Source: Neodiprion pinetum
Lineage: Eukaryota; Arthropoda; Insecta; Hymenoptera; Diprionidae
Reading direction: 5' to 3'
NCBI RefSeq assembly: GCF_021155775.2
Contig: NC_060235.2
Coordinates: 23,197,598-23,261,597, forward strand
DNA length: 64,000 nt
Each line of letters begins with the position of its first letter. Positions within the stretch are counted from its first letter, which is position 1. The translations under genes were made by a program, and so were the position numbers. Positions 36,991 through 49,429 of this stretch are shown here, piece after piece. The notes under the pieces were generated by a model that was given only the letters and a program-made list of their open reading frames with translations, was not told the DNA's origin and did not search any database.

Positions 36991-38140
36991 AAATAGGGGA
37001 GCGTCACAGGGTTCGAATGTGTGTCAAAAGGCCGCAATTTACCTACATTTTCGCCTACGAACGATTGATCGATCGGCGTATCGATGTAGATGTACATTTG
37101 TGAAATCCACCTCATTCGAAAGTCGTGTAACGAAAAGTAACGCCATGCCCCCAAGATTGCGGGATGAGGGATTTATACAGCGCAACTGGTTACTTGAAAT
37201 GCATTTGAAATCGAGGAACGTCAATTTTGAGAAGACGTTGCGTTGAAATTATGTGAAAAAAAAAACGTTCGACGATGAGGTTTCATTGGAGCTTGTTGAG
37301 AGTTGTGGATAAAAAAAGAGTAATAGATTGGCAAAAAAATTATAGAAACAGAGTAGTGCTCAATTTTGTAACTAAATGTTATTACAAAACTATAAAAGTG
37401 CCGATCAAAGATGACTAAATTGTGTTTGAGCACACGTGTTTCATGCATCTAACAACTAAGCTATCATCACTACATCTAAAGGTGAGCGATTTATTCTTCC
37501 AACTGCTAAAATTTTTTTTTTCCTTTTTTTTTTTTTAACGAAAATATCCAACTATAAACGCCTAGCGTTGACGCTTCCTGTTACATCCGCTTTTTGCATG
37601 AGATTATTTAGCAAGCTGAAACCAGTAAAGACATATTTCAGATCGCAAATAGGAGAGGAAGGCCATAGGAAAATTCAGCTATATTGTGCCTATAATACAA
37701 AAGTGTAGAAAGAATTGATGAAAACGAAGTTAGAGAAGAATTTGCCGGCGAAAAATCGCAGAAATTCCGCTTTCGTTGTGAACATGGCAAACGCGAATAA
37801 TTTTTGAAAAAGTTTCTTTACAATCAAAGTTAATGGATCATGCTGGCAACTGTGATTATACGCTGGTACTAGTTCGCGTATTGGAATCCTGAATATACTC
37901 ACGCCGTGCATCCTGAATTTCTAATTTCTATGTGTTATAAATACAAAACACGCTTATAACCCGAAGAAGGCAACGGCCATCATACGGATCAACGAGGAGA
38001 ACGAATCTATCGATAAATTGACCATTTGTTGGTCACAATGTTGAAGAGCAATGAGAAATTTAATAACGAGTATAGTTTAGGGTGACTGAGGAGCGGATAA
38101 AAGTAAAAACTGACATTTGGTTATGAACGAACATTATGGT

Positions 38141-38146
38141 TTTATT
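38141..38146 (-). terminator. Polyadenylation signal of mRpS12
   Basis: Minus-strand AATAAA 51 bp downstream of the mRpS12 stop codon, the first such hexamer after the gene. Confidence 0.6.
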
Positions 38147-38196
38147 GGCGCAACGTGTACTATAAACTATGAAAAAGTAATTTTCCACGCATGCAT

Positions 38197-39911
38197 TTAG
38201 GGCGACGGCTTAACGACGTGGGGCAGATCGTACGCTCCTCGGACACATTTTATCTTGACTCCAGGCACGTCTTGACATCTTCCAACTCTGACGAGGACTA
38301 TGTTGTGTTCTTGAAGATTGTGGCCAATTCCTGTGCAAGACCGATTCGTCTCATTAGTTAATCATACTTCATATTACGTTCTGGAGGTTTATTTACACCC
38401 CAAGAATGGTAGCTTTCATATATAGAGCGTAAAACACGGTTTTACACCCCGAGAGCGATCCGTCGCACGACGGTGTAAATCCTTTCGCTCGTGATATAAC
38501 AACATTTTTTCCTCTACTAGCCGTAAAATTGGAGAACTGTGTAAAAAAAATTTCAAAAAAGACAGGAAAAATAAGGTCGCGTACACGGGCGCAGAAGGGG
38601 TCCAGGGGCGAAACCCCGCCTAAAGAACAACGATACTTTATTGTTAAAAACTAAGTTTATTGATATTTATTGAAAGTAATGATATTACTAATTTTTTGTT
38701 TCATCACAAAAAGGTTTTTAACAGAAAAAAAAAAAAAAATTAATTAATTAATTGAATTCGATCACGTCATTTACAAATCTGTTAAATATCACTATCAGTC
38801 GATGCTAGAAAATGAGCAAATAAGTCACTCTGAAATACGATCGCTGCGCTGCTTCCTGGCGATAAATCGAACTGACAATTCTCAGAACCAACCTGACCTC
38901 AACTATGACTGCGAGAGATAACGATTCGGGGAATTTAAATCCTTTTTCACTTTGAACATACCGCTGTGTAAGACAGGATTTTACACCGGCAAAATGGACC
39001 GTAAAATCCCAATCCAATAACGGGCAAAAAAGTTATTATTAAACTGCGATATAACCCGAATGAAACTTTGAAAAAATAATTTTCAAATCGAAAATGGAAG
39101 AGTCAACTTTTTGCAATACAATCATTTTTTTCAGACAATGCTTCTCTGATATTTGCGCTTTTGTTGGAGAAAAAAGTTCCTAGCCGATGTAAATTTTTTA
39201 CCGATAAAAACAATACAAGAACGCGGGAAAAATCTCTTCGAAAATCTATGCAAAATCCAACCGATTACCAGAAGCAAACTAATCAACGCGAGTGACTTTA
39301 GTCGCCGCGTTTACATCGTATGCGGTAAATTTGAATTGTGAGCAACGTTGAATTATTGAGAACGATTCGAATGCAGCGAGAATTTTCAATTTACTTATTT
39401 GTAATTTTCGTACCTGGGACGTAGGCGGTCATTTCCTTCCCATTCGACAGTCTGACCAATACGCATTTCCGGTTAGCCGAGTTTGGTTTTTTCGGTTTCT
39501 TTATAAGAGTCTTGAGTACAACTCCTTTGGCGAACGGCCTTCCATCTAACGGGTTCTTATTTGGCCTCTTCTTGATTATCGGACCGGTCAAGTGCATTTT
39601 CCAAAGTCCGGTCTTAGTTCTGACGATGTCAAGACCTAGGGTAAAATATTTGACTGCATTCGACAAGTCACAAAATTTGTAATTTCAAATGGCTTGTTGA
39701 CGAATTTGTTTGCCATAACTGGATTCCACGGAATACTCAAGAGTTCACAAATTCTTTCTACGAATACGTACGTGTGTGTCATTCTGACATTCTCAATTAC
39801 GAATCGATGAAATACGCGTTTCCTCGCAACAAGTGAAATACGCGTGATAACGCGTACGATGGTAGAAAGCGATTTTCGTCGTATCGGTACAACGATGCGA
39901 GGCCATTTCAC
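38197..39911 (-). CDS. mRpS12: Mitochondrial ribosomal protein S12 (technical knockout)
   Basis: Small-subunit protein uS12m, which sits at the decoding centre of the mitochondrial ribosome. Exons 39414-39635 and 38197-38330 are certain. The first carries KPKKPNSANRKCVLVRLSNG and ends VPG at a GTACGA donor. The second reads IGHNLQEHNIVLVRVGR through DVPGVKIKCVRGAYDLPHVV to TAA. Both are diagnostic of S12. A first exon at 39842-39911, MKWPRIVVPIRRKSLSTIVR with donor GC/GTATTT, supplies a basic acid-free mitochondrial presequence in the right phase. Joined, the protein is 141 aa, the same size as fly tko (140) and human MRPS12 (138). That first exon is less certain, because its donor is weak. 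AATAAA for polyadenylation lies at 38141-38146. The 1083-bp intron 38331-39413 contains repeat sequence near 38440-38490. Confidence 0.85.
38447..38488. repeat. Short hairpin within the mRpS12 intron
   Basis: TTTACACC and GGTGTAAA form an inverted pair around a spacer containing GAGCGATCCGTCGCACGA. A related word, GCGATCCGCCGCACGA, lies at about 31121-31136, and both are followed by similar sequence (AACA(A)TTTTT..CC...TAG), so they are probably two diverged copies of one dispersed repeat. Confidence 0.4.
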
Positions 39912-40951
39912 TTTGTCACTGCAATGACCTAAATATTACTCAACAACGGTTAATTGATATTACGAGTTCCCTTTGCAGTTATAGTCTGGTATTCTCGAAT
40001 TTAGGAAATCACCCCTCGGGGTAAGAGAGAGAGAGAGAGAACATCGTCAGAGGATATTATACACGGAAAATTTATGGCGAAGTTTAAATTTCATTTTCTA
40101 ATTACACGCACACATTATCCAATGCATGGATATCCTATACGTCTAGCAATGGTTGTGCAAAAGTTTTCAAGTTAAGAAACACGCTCGCGTAACGGGACCA
40201 TTGCAAGGTTCGAGTCCAATGTCACTTCACAAGGTATAGTAGCGGAGCAGAGCTCACTTTTCGGACTTTCAATCATTATTTATTCGTCTTCTAACAAACG
40301 ATATTAAACTTCACGAAATGTCCACGTAACTAACGTACTCCACCGGAAACACAACGATCTTGAGAGTACGCTACTTTCTTGCTAATCGTCATTGTGTGAC
40401 GAACAATTATGATCTTGGTTATAAGAAAAAAAAAAAAAAGAAAAAAACCACTTTTATGATCTTGATCTGCGAGTTCTATTTAAAGCTTGTCCATTTGATT
40501 TAGGGGTTAGCGATAAACTTTGCAGCGTGTAAAACACACAGATGACAAATTTCAGCGTAGAATCACTGTTATTTGGTACTGCTTATTCAACAATTTCAAA
40601 ATTTGCTCTCCCGTATTTTACTCACTTCTCACTTGCCTAACGAAACGGCCAAGTGAGAGTCGTTGGCACAAACTTTGCGGTGGAACTTCAAACCCAAAAA
40701 TGTCAGATATGACGAGCGTTTGACATCCGTGCCCGCAGTTGCATGCGCAGGGTTGCAGCGCTATCCTTTTACGACCAACCGTGCATAAGCTTATTAAGCT
40801 GAAATTGTTGTCCAGTGAAGAAGGACTGCAAAGTTCGTTTTACACTCGGCTTACGGGGCGAGAATCTTTACCTCGAAAATGGGCAACTCTTTGTCGATTT
40901 CGTTTCAAGAGGATTTTGCATAAGCGTACCCGACTAACCGGTAACCACTGC

Positions 40952-41000
40952 CCTCTCTCTCTCTCTCTTTCTCTCTTTCGCTCTCTCTTTTTCTCGCTAC
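40952..41000. repeat. (TC)n microsatellite
   Basis: Imperfect CT/TTTC tract. On the minus strand it produces a spurious Arg-Glu-rich open frame. Confidence 0.9.
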
Positions 41001-43610
41001 ACAGACGAGTTAATAGTTTTTCTCGACAATCATCAATAATAAACCGCACCGCTGCAATCCTTCGCTAAACAGATGATGAAGAATTTTTCTTCAAACTTCC
41101 GAGAAGAAAATAAAAAGGAAATTCACGATAGCGGTTTCGTGCTTTTCTTTTCATTCGTTTCCGGTGAATTGTGCCCATCTTTACAAGAGAAGAATAGTAA
41201 GGTGAAAAAATACATTAAAAAGATAAACAGTATAGAAACAAATTCTTTTCTTAAAGAAAAAAAAAAGAAAAAAAAAAAAAATTGCGGCGAACTTGTACGA
41301 TGACTGAAGTATTTCCTCCGTAACGCTTTGTAATTTTTAATGATTTCCCTAAGCAACGTTATAATTTTCTGTTCATTTTGTACGTTTAAAGATAGTACAG
41401 GCATTATATTTGAAATAAGGTTTCGTTATGGAGATTAATGTGCCCGCGAACTGGTTACACAAGGTAAGACGACCGATACTTTGATGATTAACAAATGTAG
41501 AGTAGAAAAGAAAACAAAATAAATAAATTGCACATGTGATTGCAGATTTCGACATGGTGTGTTTTGCATGTTCAAAAATATTTATACTGCAATAGATCTT
41601 CATCGGAATAAATATCTGAACTTATACCAAATATAAAAATGGTTTCAGACAAACGTTGAAAAATTTTTGATAAAATGCATTTACAGACAGCAAATGAAAT
41701 ATTTTTCAAATGAATTTTTCGATAGCCGTGCGTACGTAGAATTCACTGCAGACTTACGTAAATCTAATCCTCATTCAAGTCTATTGGAAACAGTTGTACG
41801 TTTGGTAAAAAAAATTATATCGTCGAAGATGATCGCGAACCATACAATACGCGGATTAAAAATAAATTGCATAAATTTTTGCAGGACACTTTTTGCACGG
41901 ACTGTAAGGAAGCTGTTGTTCATTTTGAGATCTGCTGACCACAGTCGGTCACTACGACAGATGTCCAAGTCCTGTGTGGCTAATCCAACCTACCTCAGGC
42001 TCGGCTTAGTCAAGAGATGAAAACGGTCCAGTTTAGTCCAGTCGTGTCTAACCTGGGATACAACAGTGAATTTTGCGGGCCTTTTGCCTCCCACGAAAAT
42101 CTATCTACACGAATACAAAGAAGGTGACCCACCCCTTTCCTAGATGCACGCGCAAGATTGCATTGCTCGGTGAAAATTGCTGGCACGGTTGCGCTTTTGT
42201 TGCTCATGGGTACCTCACACTACTGGAAATGTGCAGAGATCAAATAGATAAGACGCACAATCGGTTTTTGATTAACTAACAGGTGAGTTACACGCGACGT
42301 TGACACGAATAAAGTTTTGTTTTCTTTATACTCGAATGTATCGACTTGAAGAAATTACGACGTTTAGATGCAAATGTTTCCATTCATTCATTAGGGTTAC
42401 GAAATTCAACAGACATGATTAGGCATGTTACGTTTTGAGAGGCAGTTGGTACGTATTTATTGTATTAGGTGTAGGCATTTAGATCAGTGTTCAACTTTTC
42501 CGAGTCATCGTTCGTTATGTGTGTCAGCTTGTTAATGGAAGACTCGAAGTACGTGATCACTTTCAGTTTTACTGATTATGAGGCAGTTTACTGTTTAGAG
42601 TTAAGATCTTTTTACGCAATCACGGCAAAGGTATTCTTCACTGCTCACCTTTTGTAGGGGTTAAAGGAACCATTATGGGTTAAATGGAAAGTATAAAAAA
42701 ATTGGTGTTTGGTCAAATATGATCATTTTCTTTTAGAGTGGCCATAAATAATTCGAGAAAAAAAATTCTCCAATGTTGCCTGGTTTTCTAGAAGCTAAAA
42801 GGCGGTTTTTCCTTCACCTTCTGTCCTACAATGGCAGAAACAGAAGCTACGTTCTTTTTTAAATGTTACATTAACAACTTCAGTTTCATATCGAAGTACT
42901 GAAAAAACAACTCTGTTATAATAATTCGATTCGATTGGGCATTACTTATACAGTTTGTTAATTGACCAAACCGAATGGATCGTTCCAAGTTTTGGGATTG
43001 GAAAAATCGGTATTTTACAATATTAAAATAATTTTCAAGAAGTTAACTATTCAAAATATGAGTTAGTGACGTTTTGGTTTATTATAGTTTACCGAATTCG
43101 AGACAATCCCGAAGTTGAAAAATCACCATTTTTCCAAAACCTGCGTTGTTGCAATAATCTTACCAACTGTTGACTCTAAAAAAATTTGTGACAAAAATAA
43201 ATGCTTGGTTTTTCTCCGCGTCCACACCGATGCGCGATGCTCTAATGTTCCTCGTTCTTGAGTAATCAGAGAAAGTTTGCGACGTGGTAATTCGAGTGCA
43301 CGGGTGTGAAAATTGGCAAAAGCATGAATTTTGTCAGGGACTGTATTCGCCGGACAACTGACAACTGGTCAACCGCAAATGGACATGTCACCCCCTTCAA
43401 TTCCCACCGATTTTGTCAGAGCGATTTTACCCGTCTGTTCCCCATTATGCACTGTACCCTTTTTTCCTCTTCTCCTTCTCCTCTTTCTTTTTGCATTTTC
43501 TGGATTTTTCCTTAGGGATCAAAGAGGTAAGCTGACCGAAATAAAGAGCGGAGCGTGCATTTTTGCTAGCCACCCGCATTTCGGCAAAGAATGACGATTC
43601 ACGAGTAACG

Positions 43611-43647
43611 GAGAGAGAAAGTGATAGAGAAAGAGAGAGAGAGAGAA
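43611..43647. repeat. (GA)n microsatellite
   Basis: Imperfect GAGA tract, interrupted by GTGATAGAGAAA. A similar shorter tract is at 40024-40041. Confidence 0.9.
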
Positions 43648-46599
43648 TCAGAGAAATGGGAGACGGAGATTTGGCTAGAAAAGCGACTATAGTAGCCACT
43701 GGCCGAGCGATTCTTTATACCCTTTTCGCGAACGTACAAAGATGCGTATCTCTTTTTATACACATGCAAACGAATATATAATACCTACACAAAACAGAAA
43801 CTTGAGATGTCTTATTCCATCATAAAGGTTTGTTTAGACGATGATGTGGGAAACGAAAATATGACGATAAAACTTTCCCGGCTCTTTTATATATGTATAT
43901 AATATATAAGGGTGCAGAGAATGAATCGCTCAATTGAACTGCCGATAACTGGGTCACCGTTCCATTCTTCACTGTTTCCTATACGACGTTCTGTACCCGA
44001 AGGTAGTTTGAGTTATACCTCGATTGCCTTTTCTACCTCTTCTCCGAAGTCCTGAATCTTACGGGTACTACGGTAGATTCTATAATCTATTCTTCTTCTG
44101 TTGAAAGAACTCAAGTTTTTCCGACGGTTAAACAAACCCAAATGTGGTGAAAAATGATTTCGACGTTTCGATTATCTTCGCAATAATTTCCACGCCGGTT
44201 TGAGGGCTAAACGTGTAATTCGGTCTTTTCCGTTTACATTTTGAATTACTTGTATAATTCAGTGTTCGGGGAATATTTTCGAGATGAAAACTCGTAATTA
44301 TAATTACTTCGTTGCAGAAAAATGTTAATTGAGTGTCAAAAAAATTATACTTCATACAACATTCTATAACGTTGGTTCTGATACAATTTTAAATTGCAAC
44401 ATTCAACACCTTTCTGTTAATTCGATCACGAGAATAATTCAAAGTTGTGAATTCAAGAAACGTAAGTACTAAAATTATAAACAAGAGCTTAGATATCGAT
44501 TTTTCATTCCAATTGCTTTAAAGTAGTAAAAAATTCAGAAGATTTGTTCTATTTCGATTTATGGTGCCTTATTATTTTATCGGGCAAATTATTTTTTACA
44601 AATTTATTGGATCACATTTTCCTGTTGTCAATATTGACTTTAATGTTACTGTCTTTGAATCAAAAGTAATGTCGGTGGAATCTGGAAAAACCGAATATTT
44701 AACGATACCGACATGTAAAAAAAAGTTTCCCTGTGGTACTGCATGTGAAAAATAATCCTCTCAATTCATTATAAAGGCGTTGATTCTCTACAGATTGAAG
44801 GAATTGTTTTTGACTAAATATTCGGAATTCAAACTATTGAACAGCCCAGTTGTTGGGGAGGTTATCACGAAAGGAACTCTTTTGCACATGAAATGGTTGT
44901 ATAAATTATTTAAAAATAAACGGAGTGGTCGTAAAAAATTAACAAATTTTGTTAATTTATATCTGAGAGAATTTATAAAGAATACATTTTTGATTCAGGT
45001 GAGATACGTAGAATGAAATATCACTAAACGTTGTTTACATTTTGTTAAAAAAAAAATTTGTACCTAGCTTTTTGTGCATGATTCGTGGTTTTATGAATAT
45101 CTAATACCAAGTGGAATTGTATTTCCACTGCTCTTATGTTTAAATTATATGAATGTGACATTCTCTGAATGAATTCTCTAATCCAGTAAAAATGAATACA
45201 CCAAAAAAATTAATCTTTCTCCGTTTCCTTTCCATGATTTCGGTCGACTGACGAATTCAAATTGCTTAATGACAACGAGCCTTGGAGAGTGAGAAAAAAC
45301 TGACGGTGTTTGGAACTATTTAAAAAAATCCGCCATTTGCTGATCGATTTAAGGTTATGTTTCGAAAGGTTTCTCTCTGTCTCGAATGCATTGGTTATTC
45401 GCAATAATTTGACCGATTTATCTTACCTCGCAACGTGCTGGTGCAACAGGCCTGCGCCAGAGAGGTTATATTTCTAGTAAGAAAGTTCATTATTATAAAA
45501 TTCTATTATATTTCCCTAATATTTAACTGATTTCCACTTGTCGTCGGCAACAGACCCGCACTTGTCTTCTGCTCAGAATCCGATGATGACAACTACTGCA
45601 GAGTCATCTGGATGTAACGGTCATATTTCTGCCTCGCTTTTGAGGATGATGACGTTTCTTATGGATCAACTGGAATTACCTTTGTTCGACGTATCAGAGT
45701 GAAATGCAGTGAAGTGCTAGTCTATTTGCTGGTAAGGAAATACGTTGGTAAGTGGTTCTGTCGGTAACGCAGTTTCCATCTTCGTGTACAGTGTATGCTG
45801 ATATTGCGAAATGCATACTTAGTGGCCATTCTTTGAAATGCCGCTAGCTTAACATTCTATTTTTTTGTAATGCCGACTCCCGTGAGGCTGGCTTTTTGTA
45901 GAATACACTATATGGTTACTCAACGATCAATGATTCATCATCACCTTCATTACAGTTTTTCAAATTACTTTTAATCGGGCATGCGAAATTAGTTTTCCTT
46001 TACGCTCTAGATCATTTACGAAATGTAGAAATGCGAAATGATGCGGCATTCGTTGTTACGGGGAAAGGAAACTAATCTGGATGCTTTCAGAAACCTGCTT
46101 TTTAGTGATAGAGTTCACTTTAGAAATAAACTAATCAAGTAGATGAGTGAAATTACGGGAAACGTGCGAGCCGATAACGACGCGATTAACAATAAAACAA
46201 TCGCAAATTTTCGGTATTCGACTGGTGAAAGTAATTTTTTAGTTGGCACAACAACCGCCGTTATCGTAAAGTCACACTTTAATAAATCATGGAATTGGGA
46301 AAAAAAATGAATTTGCAAATTCATTTTCGATTTATTTAAAAAACTATAGTCCAAGTTACGGATGGCTTGGGACTTTGACCTTTCTTGGAACATTATGGTT
46401 TGAGTAGATGCTTCCATTTGTCTACTATCAATAAACCGGACAAAGAACACTGGTTTGGTGTCCCCCTCCGAATTCGTTGCAGCTCATGCATGTTGTAGAA
46501 GATTGAAAACTGAAGAACACGTATTATTTGCCATCGACGAAAAACTATTTAAAAAGGTGAAAAGGACCCCCAAAGATGGGCACCCAAGGGGGTGATTGC

Positions 46600-46678
46600 A
46601 TGTATTTGAATGAAATTAGCGCTAATATGTTTCTATCGATGAACGAAACGTTTCAACGTTGGTTTCATTCAAATACAT
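46600..46678. repeat. Foldback with perfect 16-bp arms
   Basis: ATGTATTTGAATGAAA (46600-46615) and its exact reverse complement (46663-46678) are separated by 47 bp. The outer flanks are also partly complementary: CCCAAGGGGG on the left (about 46583-46592) faces CCCCCCCTTG on the right (about 46694-46703). The transcript could form a long hairpin. It may be a small MITE remnant or a hairpin RNA precursor; I see no target-site duplication and cannot decide. Confidence 0.55.
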
Positions 46679-47228
46679 CAAGGCGCTTCTATTCCCCCCC
46701 TTGAAATCGTTTTTCCGCTAAAAAACAAGACGTGTCTTTTAGTTTTCAATTTTATACGACATATATGAATTGCAACGAAAGCAGAGGGGGACATTAAAGT
46801 GACGTTCTCTGTGAGTCGTGCAGATTTGCACCTCTTAGGACTGAACCGTATAGAACGATACATTGTGATTCGACTTATGTGTAGTTCGAATTGCGTGTGT
46901 ATGACGTACAATATTATGCAGGAGTGAACGTATTGGAACGATGTATCCCCAGTCTGTTGAGCATTTTACCGTGACTCGCTATCATTCTGTGCAAAGTTTC
47001 GAAATATTGGGAATTTAAATTGCGGATAAATTGAGAATAACATTAAATATCACGAAACTGGCATAACACGTACGAAGTACATAAAAATCCTGGATTCATA
47101 TAGCAATGTATCTGATATCCATATCAGAAACCAGCGACGACACGGATCATAAAATAAATACACGTAAGACACGATGATGTGGAGATAGAAAATTTCGTCA
47201 AACTCTTTGGTGTTATTCCACGTGGATT

Positions 47229-47234
47229 TTTATT
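47229..47234 (-). terminator. Polyadenylation signal of the cuticle gene
   Basis: Minus-strand AATAAA about 150 bp downstream of the stop codon at 47384; the only such hexamer close to the gene end. Confidence 0.6.
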
Positions 47235-47383
47235 GAACATACGCACATCATAAGGTAATAAAAATGGTCACTTGTTCCAAGTGCGGGTTAATGGTAAATC
47301 TACGTTAGTAAAAAAGAATAAAAACAAACCGATTTACAAATAGATTCGCGCACTTTCTGCCAACCGTTTGCCTTGGATCTGCA

Positions 47384-49349
47384 TTACCACCCGTGACCGT
47401 AAGCTAGCCCGTGTCCCAGACCGAATCCTGAATATCCTAGACCATGTCCCGAATATCCTAAATTATGTCCCGAATATCCCAGACCGTGCTCGTATCCGAC
47501 CCGGATCGGGGCTGACAGGATTGGTCCACTAGAGATGCTGTGAGCACCGTGAGACACGGCGACGGGTGCGGCTATCGTGTGATCCACTGTGTAGGTCGGG
47601 GCCGCTACGTATCCGTGTCCAAGACCTGAAAGTTCACTTTCATCAGGTTATGTGTGATGTTTATTTGGTCACGCCAACTTGAAAAATACCGTCGAGCAAG
47701 TAACAGAATACAAGAAAATTTATGATATTAGACGTTCCTTTTTTTTTTACTTATGTAACGATAATTTTAATCGGTGATTTAAGAAGAATTTCCAGTTTGC
47801 GGTTACTACATGGTCCGCGACTATTTCTATTGTATATCATTAACGACGAATGGAGTTTCGGGTGCAGCACCTTATGCGAGAACGAATTTTGGAATTATTA
47901 TCGGAAAATGCGGTATGTGTAACTATGTTTTAATATGGGATCATTCGTACAATATTTCTTGTGTGACTGCTACAATAATTTAATGTTAGTAGGTGTTACA
48001 GCTGTGTACTTAATGGACAGATTAATTTAATTAGAATTGCACTAAATTGTTATATATTCCTGTGGGATGAACTTTATCTCCAATTGAGACAATTTTAGTG
48101 ATAATAAAAACGTGCGAAACTGGGAAATTATCAAAAATACTTTAGCTTTTGTGCAAATAGACCGGAACTTTCCGTACAACTATAGTTTCTCGGCGTTTCT
48201 TGTAACAATCACAAAAGTTTACGGAAAGCCATCAGAAAATTCGATAGCTTTTGAGAGCGCAAAAAACTTGGTCACTGTTATTTACGAACTTGTCAATTGC
48301 TCGGGTATACTAATCGGTGTTCTCACCACTGTAACCGTAACCACCCAGAGCCAAGCCTCCGTGAAGTCCGTGGCCACCGTATCCTCCGTATCCCAGCCCA
48401 AGAACTCCTCGCTTATCCTGTTTCTTTGGAGCTTTAGAGTCCTCGCCACAAACGGCCGAAGCAAGGGCTACGATTGCCACGAAAGTCTGCCGGGATGATA
48501 AAAAAAAAATGTTTCAGTCTGTGACCGTATGGTATCAACGTATACCAAGGGATTAATTATTATGTAAGGGAGGCGTACGCCAACTACGATTGCATGGATC
48601 ACACGCGATTTCTAATATTACAAGGATTACCGTAAGACTGCAAATATTACACGAAGATTACACGGATTGCAAAGAGATTACAAGAATTACAAGGGATTAT
48701 AAAGATAAGACGATGAATACAAAGAGATTGCAAAGATTACAAACGATTACAAGTCGTTACAGAGAATACGTGAAATTACGTTAGATTACATAACGTATGT
48801 ACCCCAGATTACAAGAGTGATTACTTACTGTATGGTACTTATTGTGTTTTATACTCGTATTGGGTATCCGGCTAATTCAACCAGACCATATTTTATGGTT
48901 GTATTTATAGTTCTCATATCAATATATTTTTCTTCGACGAACGTCTTCGAAATGTCTCTATTGTTTTGTGTATAGTTGTCGTGAGGTTAACTTAGAGAAC
49001 ACACTTTTCGGTTAAAACTTAAAAACACAAATTCAAGTATACTCGATACCGTTCATTTCAACACGGACGTTCATTTTTATGGATGAAACGACGAAATGCG
49101 TTGAAATGGAGTAAATTTCTGGAACTCTGGGATGTAAAAAAAAAGTCTAACTTTGCATTTCCTCAAATAGCGTAACACCAACTTTTGAGAAATTTGACCT
49201 CTGCAATTATCTTCAGCGTAGTAGTACATTCAATTGGCATTAGTTCAATCGCGAATTAATTCATAATTTGAAACCAAGACGTGGCTCGATCATAAGTTTG
49301 AATTGATTCAACTGAAACAAGACTGTAATATACTCACTAAGGCGTTCAT
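47384..49349 (-). CDS. Glycine/histidine/tyrosine-rich cuticle protein
   Basis: Secreted structural protein, 137 aa, in three exons: 49338-49349 (MNAL), 48327-48486 and 47384-47625, with donors GTGAGT and GTGAGA, acceptors CGGCAG and TTTCAG, and matching phases. Residues 1-18 (MNALTFVAIVALASAVCG) are a signal peptide split by the first intron after codon 4, the arrangement usual in insect cuticle protein genes. A KKQDKR basic site follows near residue 28. The mature part has GYGGYGGHGLHGG runs, a central AAPTYTVDHTIAAPVAV segment with the AAP-type alanine/proline/valine words of cuticle proteins, and a tail of LGYSGH-like repeats. No chitin-binding Rebers-Riddiford domain is present, so it belongs among low-complexity cuticular proteins. 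The short 5'UTR, TATA and initiator are listed separately. Confidence 0.82.
48615..48830. repeat. Degenerate GATTACA-type array
   Basis: Within the first intron of the cuticle gene, GATTAC occurs eight times in about 215 bp, with further variants (AATTAC, GATTGC, GATTAT, ATTACA) at irregular 8-20-bp intervals. It is a short degenerate minisatellite and also a cluster of GGATTA-like (K50 homeodomain) words. Confidence 0.7.
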
Positions 49350-49393
49350 TTTGGTTTTTGCAGATGTCGGTTGGTGGATGGTTGCGGTTGAAC

Positions 49394-49428
49394 TGATGTA
49401 GAATACGGTGATCCACCCCTTATATATA
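49394..49428 (-). promoter_or_regulatory. TATA box and initiator of the cuticle gene
   Basis: On the minus strand TATATATAAG spans 49428-49419, and the initiator TCAGTT puts +1 at about 49394, about 31 bp downstream of the TATA core. This leaves a 45-nt 5'UTR before the ATG at 49349. Strong TATA/Inr promoters are typical of stage-specific cuticle genes. Confidence 0.7.
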
Positions 49429-49429
49429 C

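Larger units (their letters stand above)
28300..38196. other. Large mostly non-coding region
   Basis: About 9.9 kb without a recognised gene. It contains a short (AT)n at 28315-28330, a CAGGTAG heptamer at 28338-28344, a less AT-rich segment at 28420-28740 with an acceptor-like CTACCCCTCTTCTCAG near 28624-28639, a 208-codon open frame on the minus strand (31928-32554), a 122-codon frame at 33279-33647, a diverged duplication at 34893/35333 and a GC-rich patch at 36730-36990. Poly-T runs lie at 37510-37536. Position between giant and mRpS12 makes regulatory sequence likely in the left part, but this is inference. Confidence 0.4.
39912..47215. other. Intergenic region between mRpS12 and the cuticle gene
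   Basis: About 7.3 kb without a recognised gene. It holds simple repeats: (GA)n at 40024-40041, a (TC)n-rich run at 40952-41000, an A-rich run at 41257-41282 and (GA)n at 43611-43647. A foldback lies at 46600-46678. The open frames present (up to 117 codons at 41667-42020) have no family resemblance. A short frame at 45545-45710 follows an acceptor-like GCAACAG but was not promoted. Confidence 0.4.

Noticed and set aside
39391..39413. Extension of the mRpS12 frame past VPG (TKITNK)
   Set aside because: This is read-through into the intron; the conserved IGHNLQEHN continuation is found after splicing to 38330.
40840..41049. Arg/Glu-rich minus-strand frame considered as mRpS12 first exon
   Set aside because: It is created by the (TC)n microsatellite; its start codon precedes the repeat, and the resulting protein would be too long for S12.
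41667..42020. 117-codon plus-strand frame
   Set aside because: Random-looking composition, no homology, no splice or promoter evidence.
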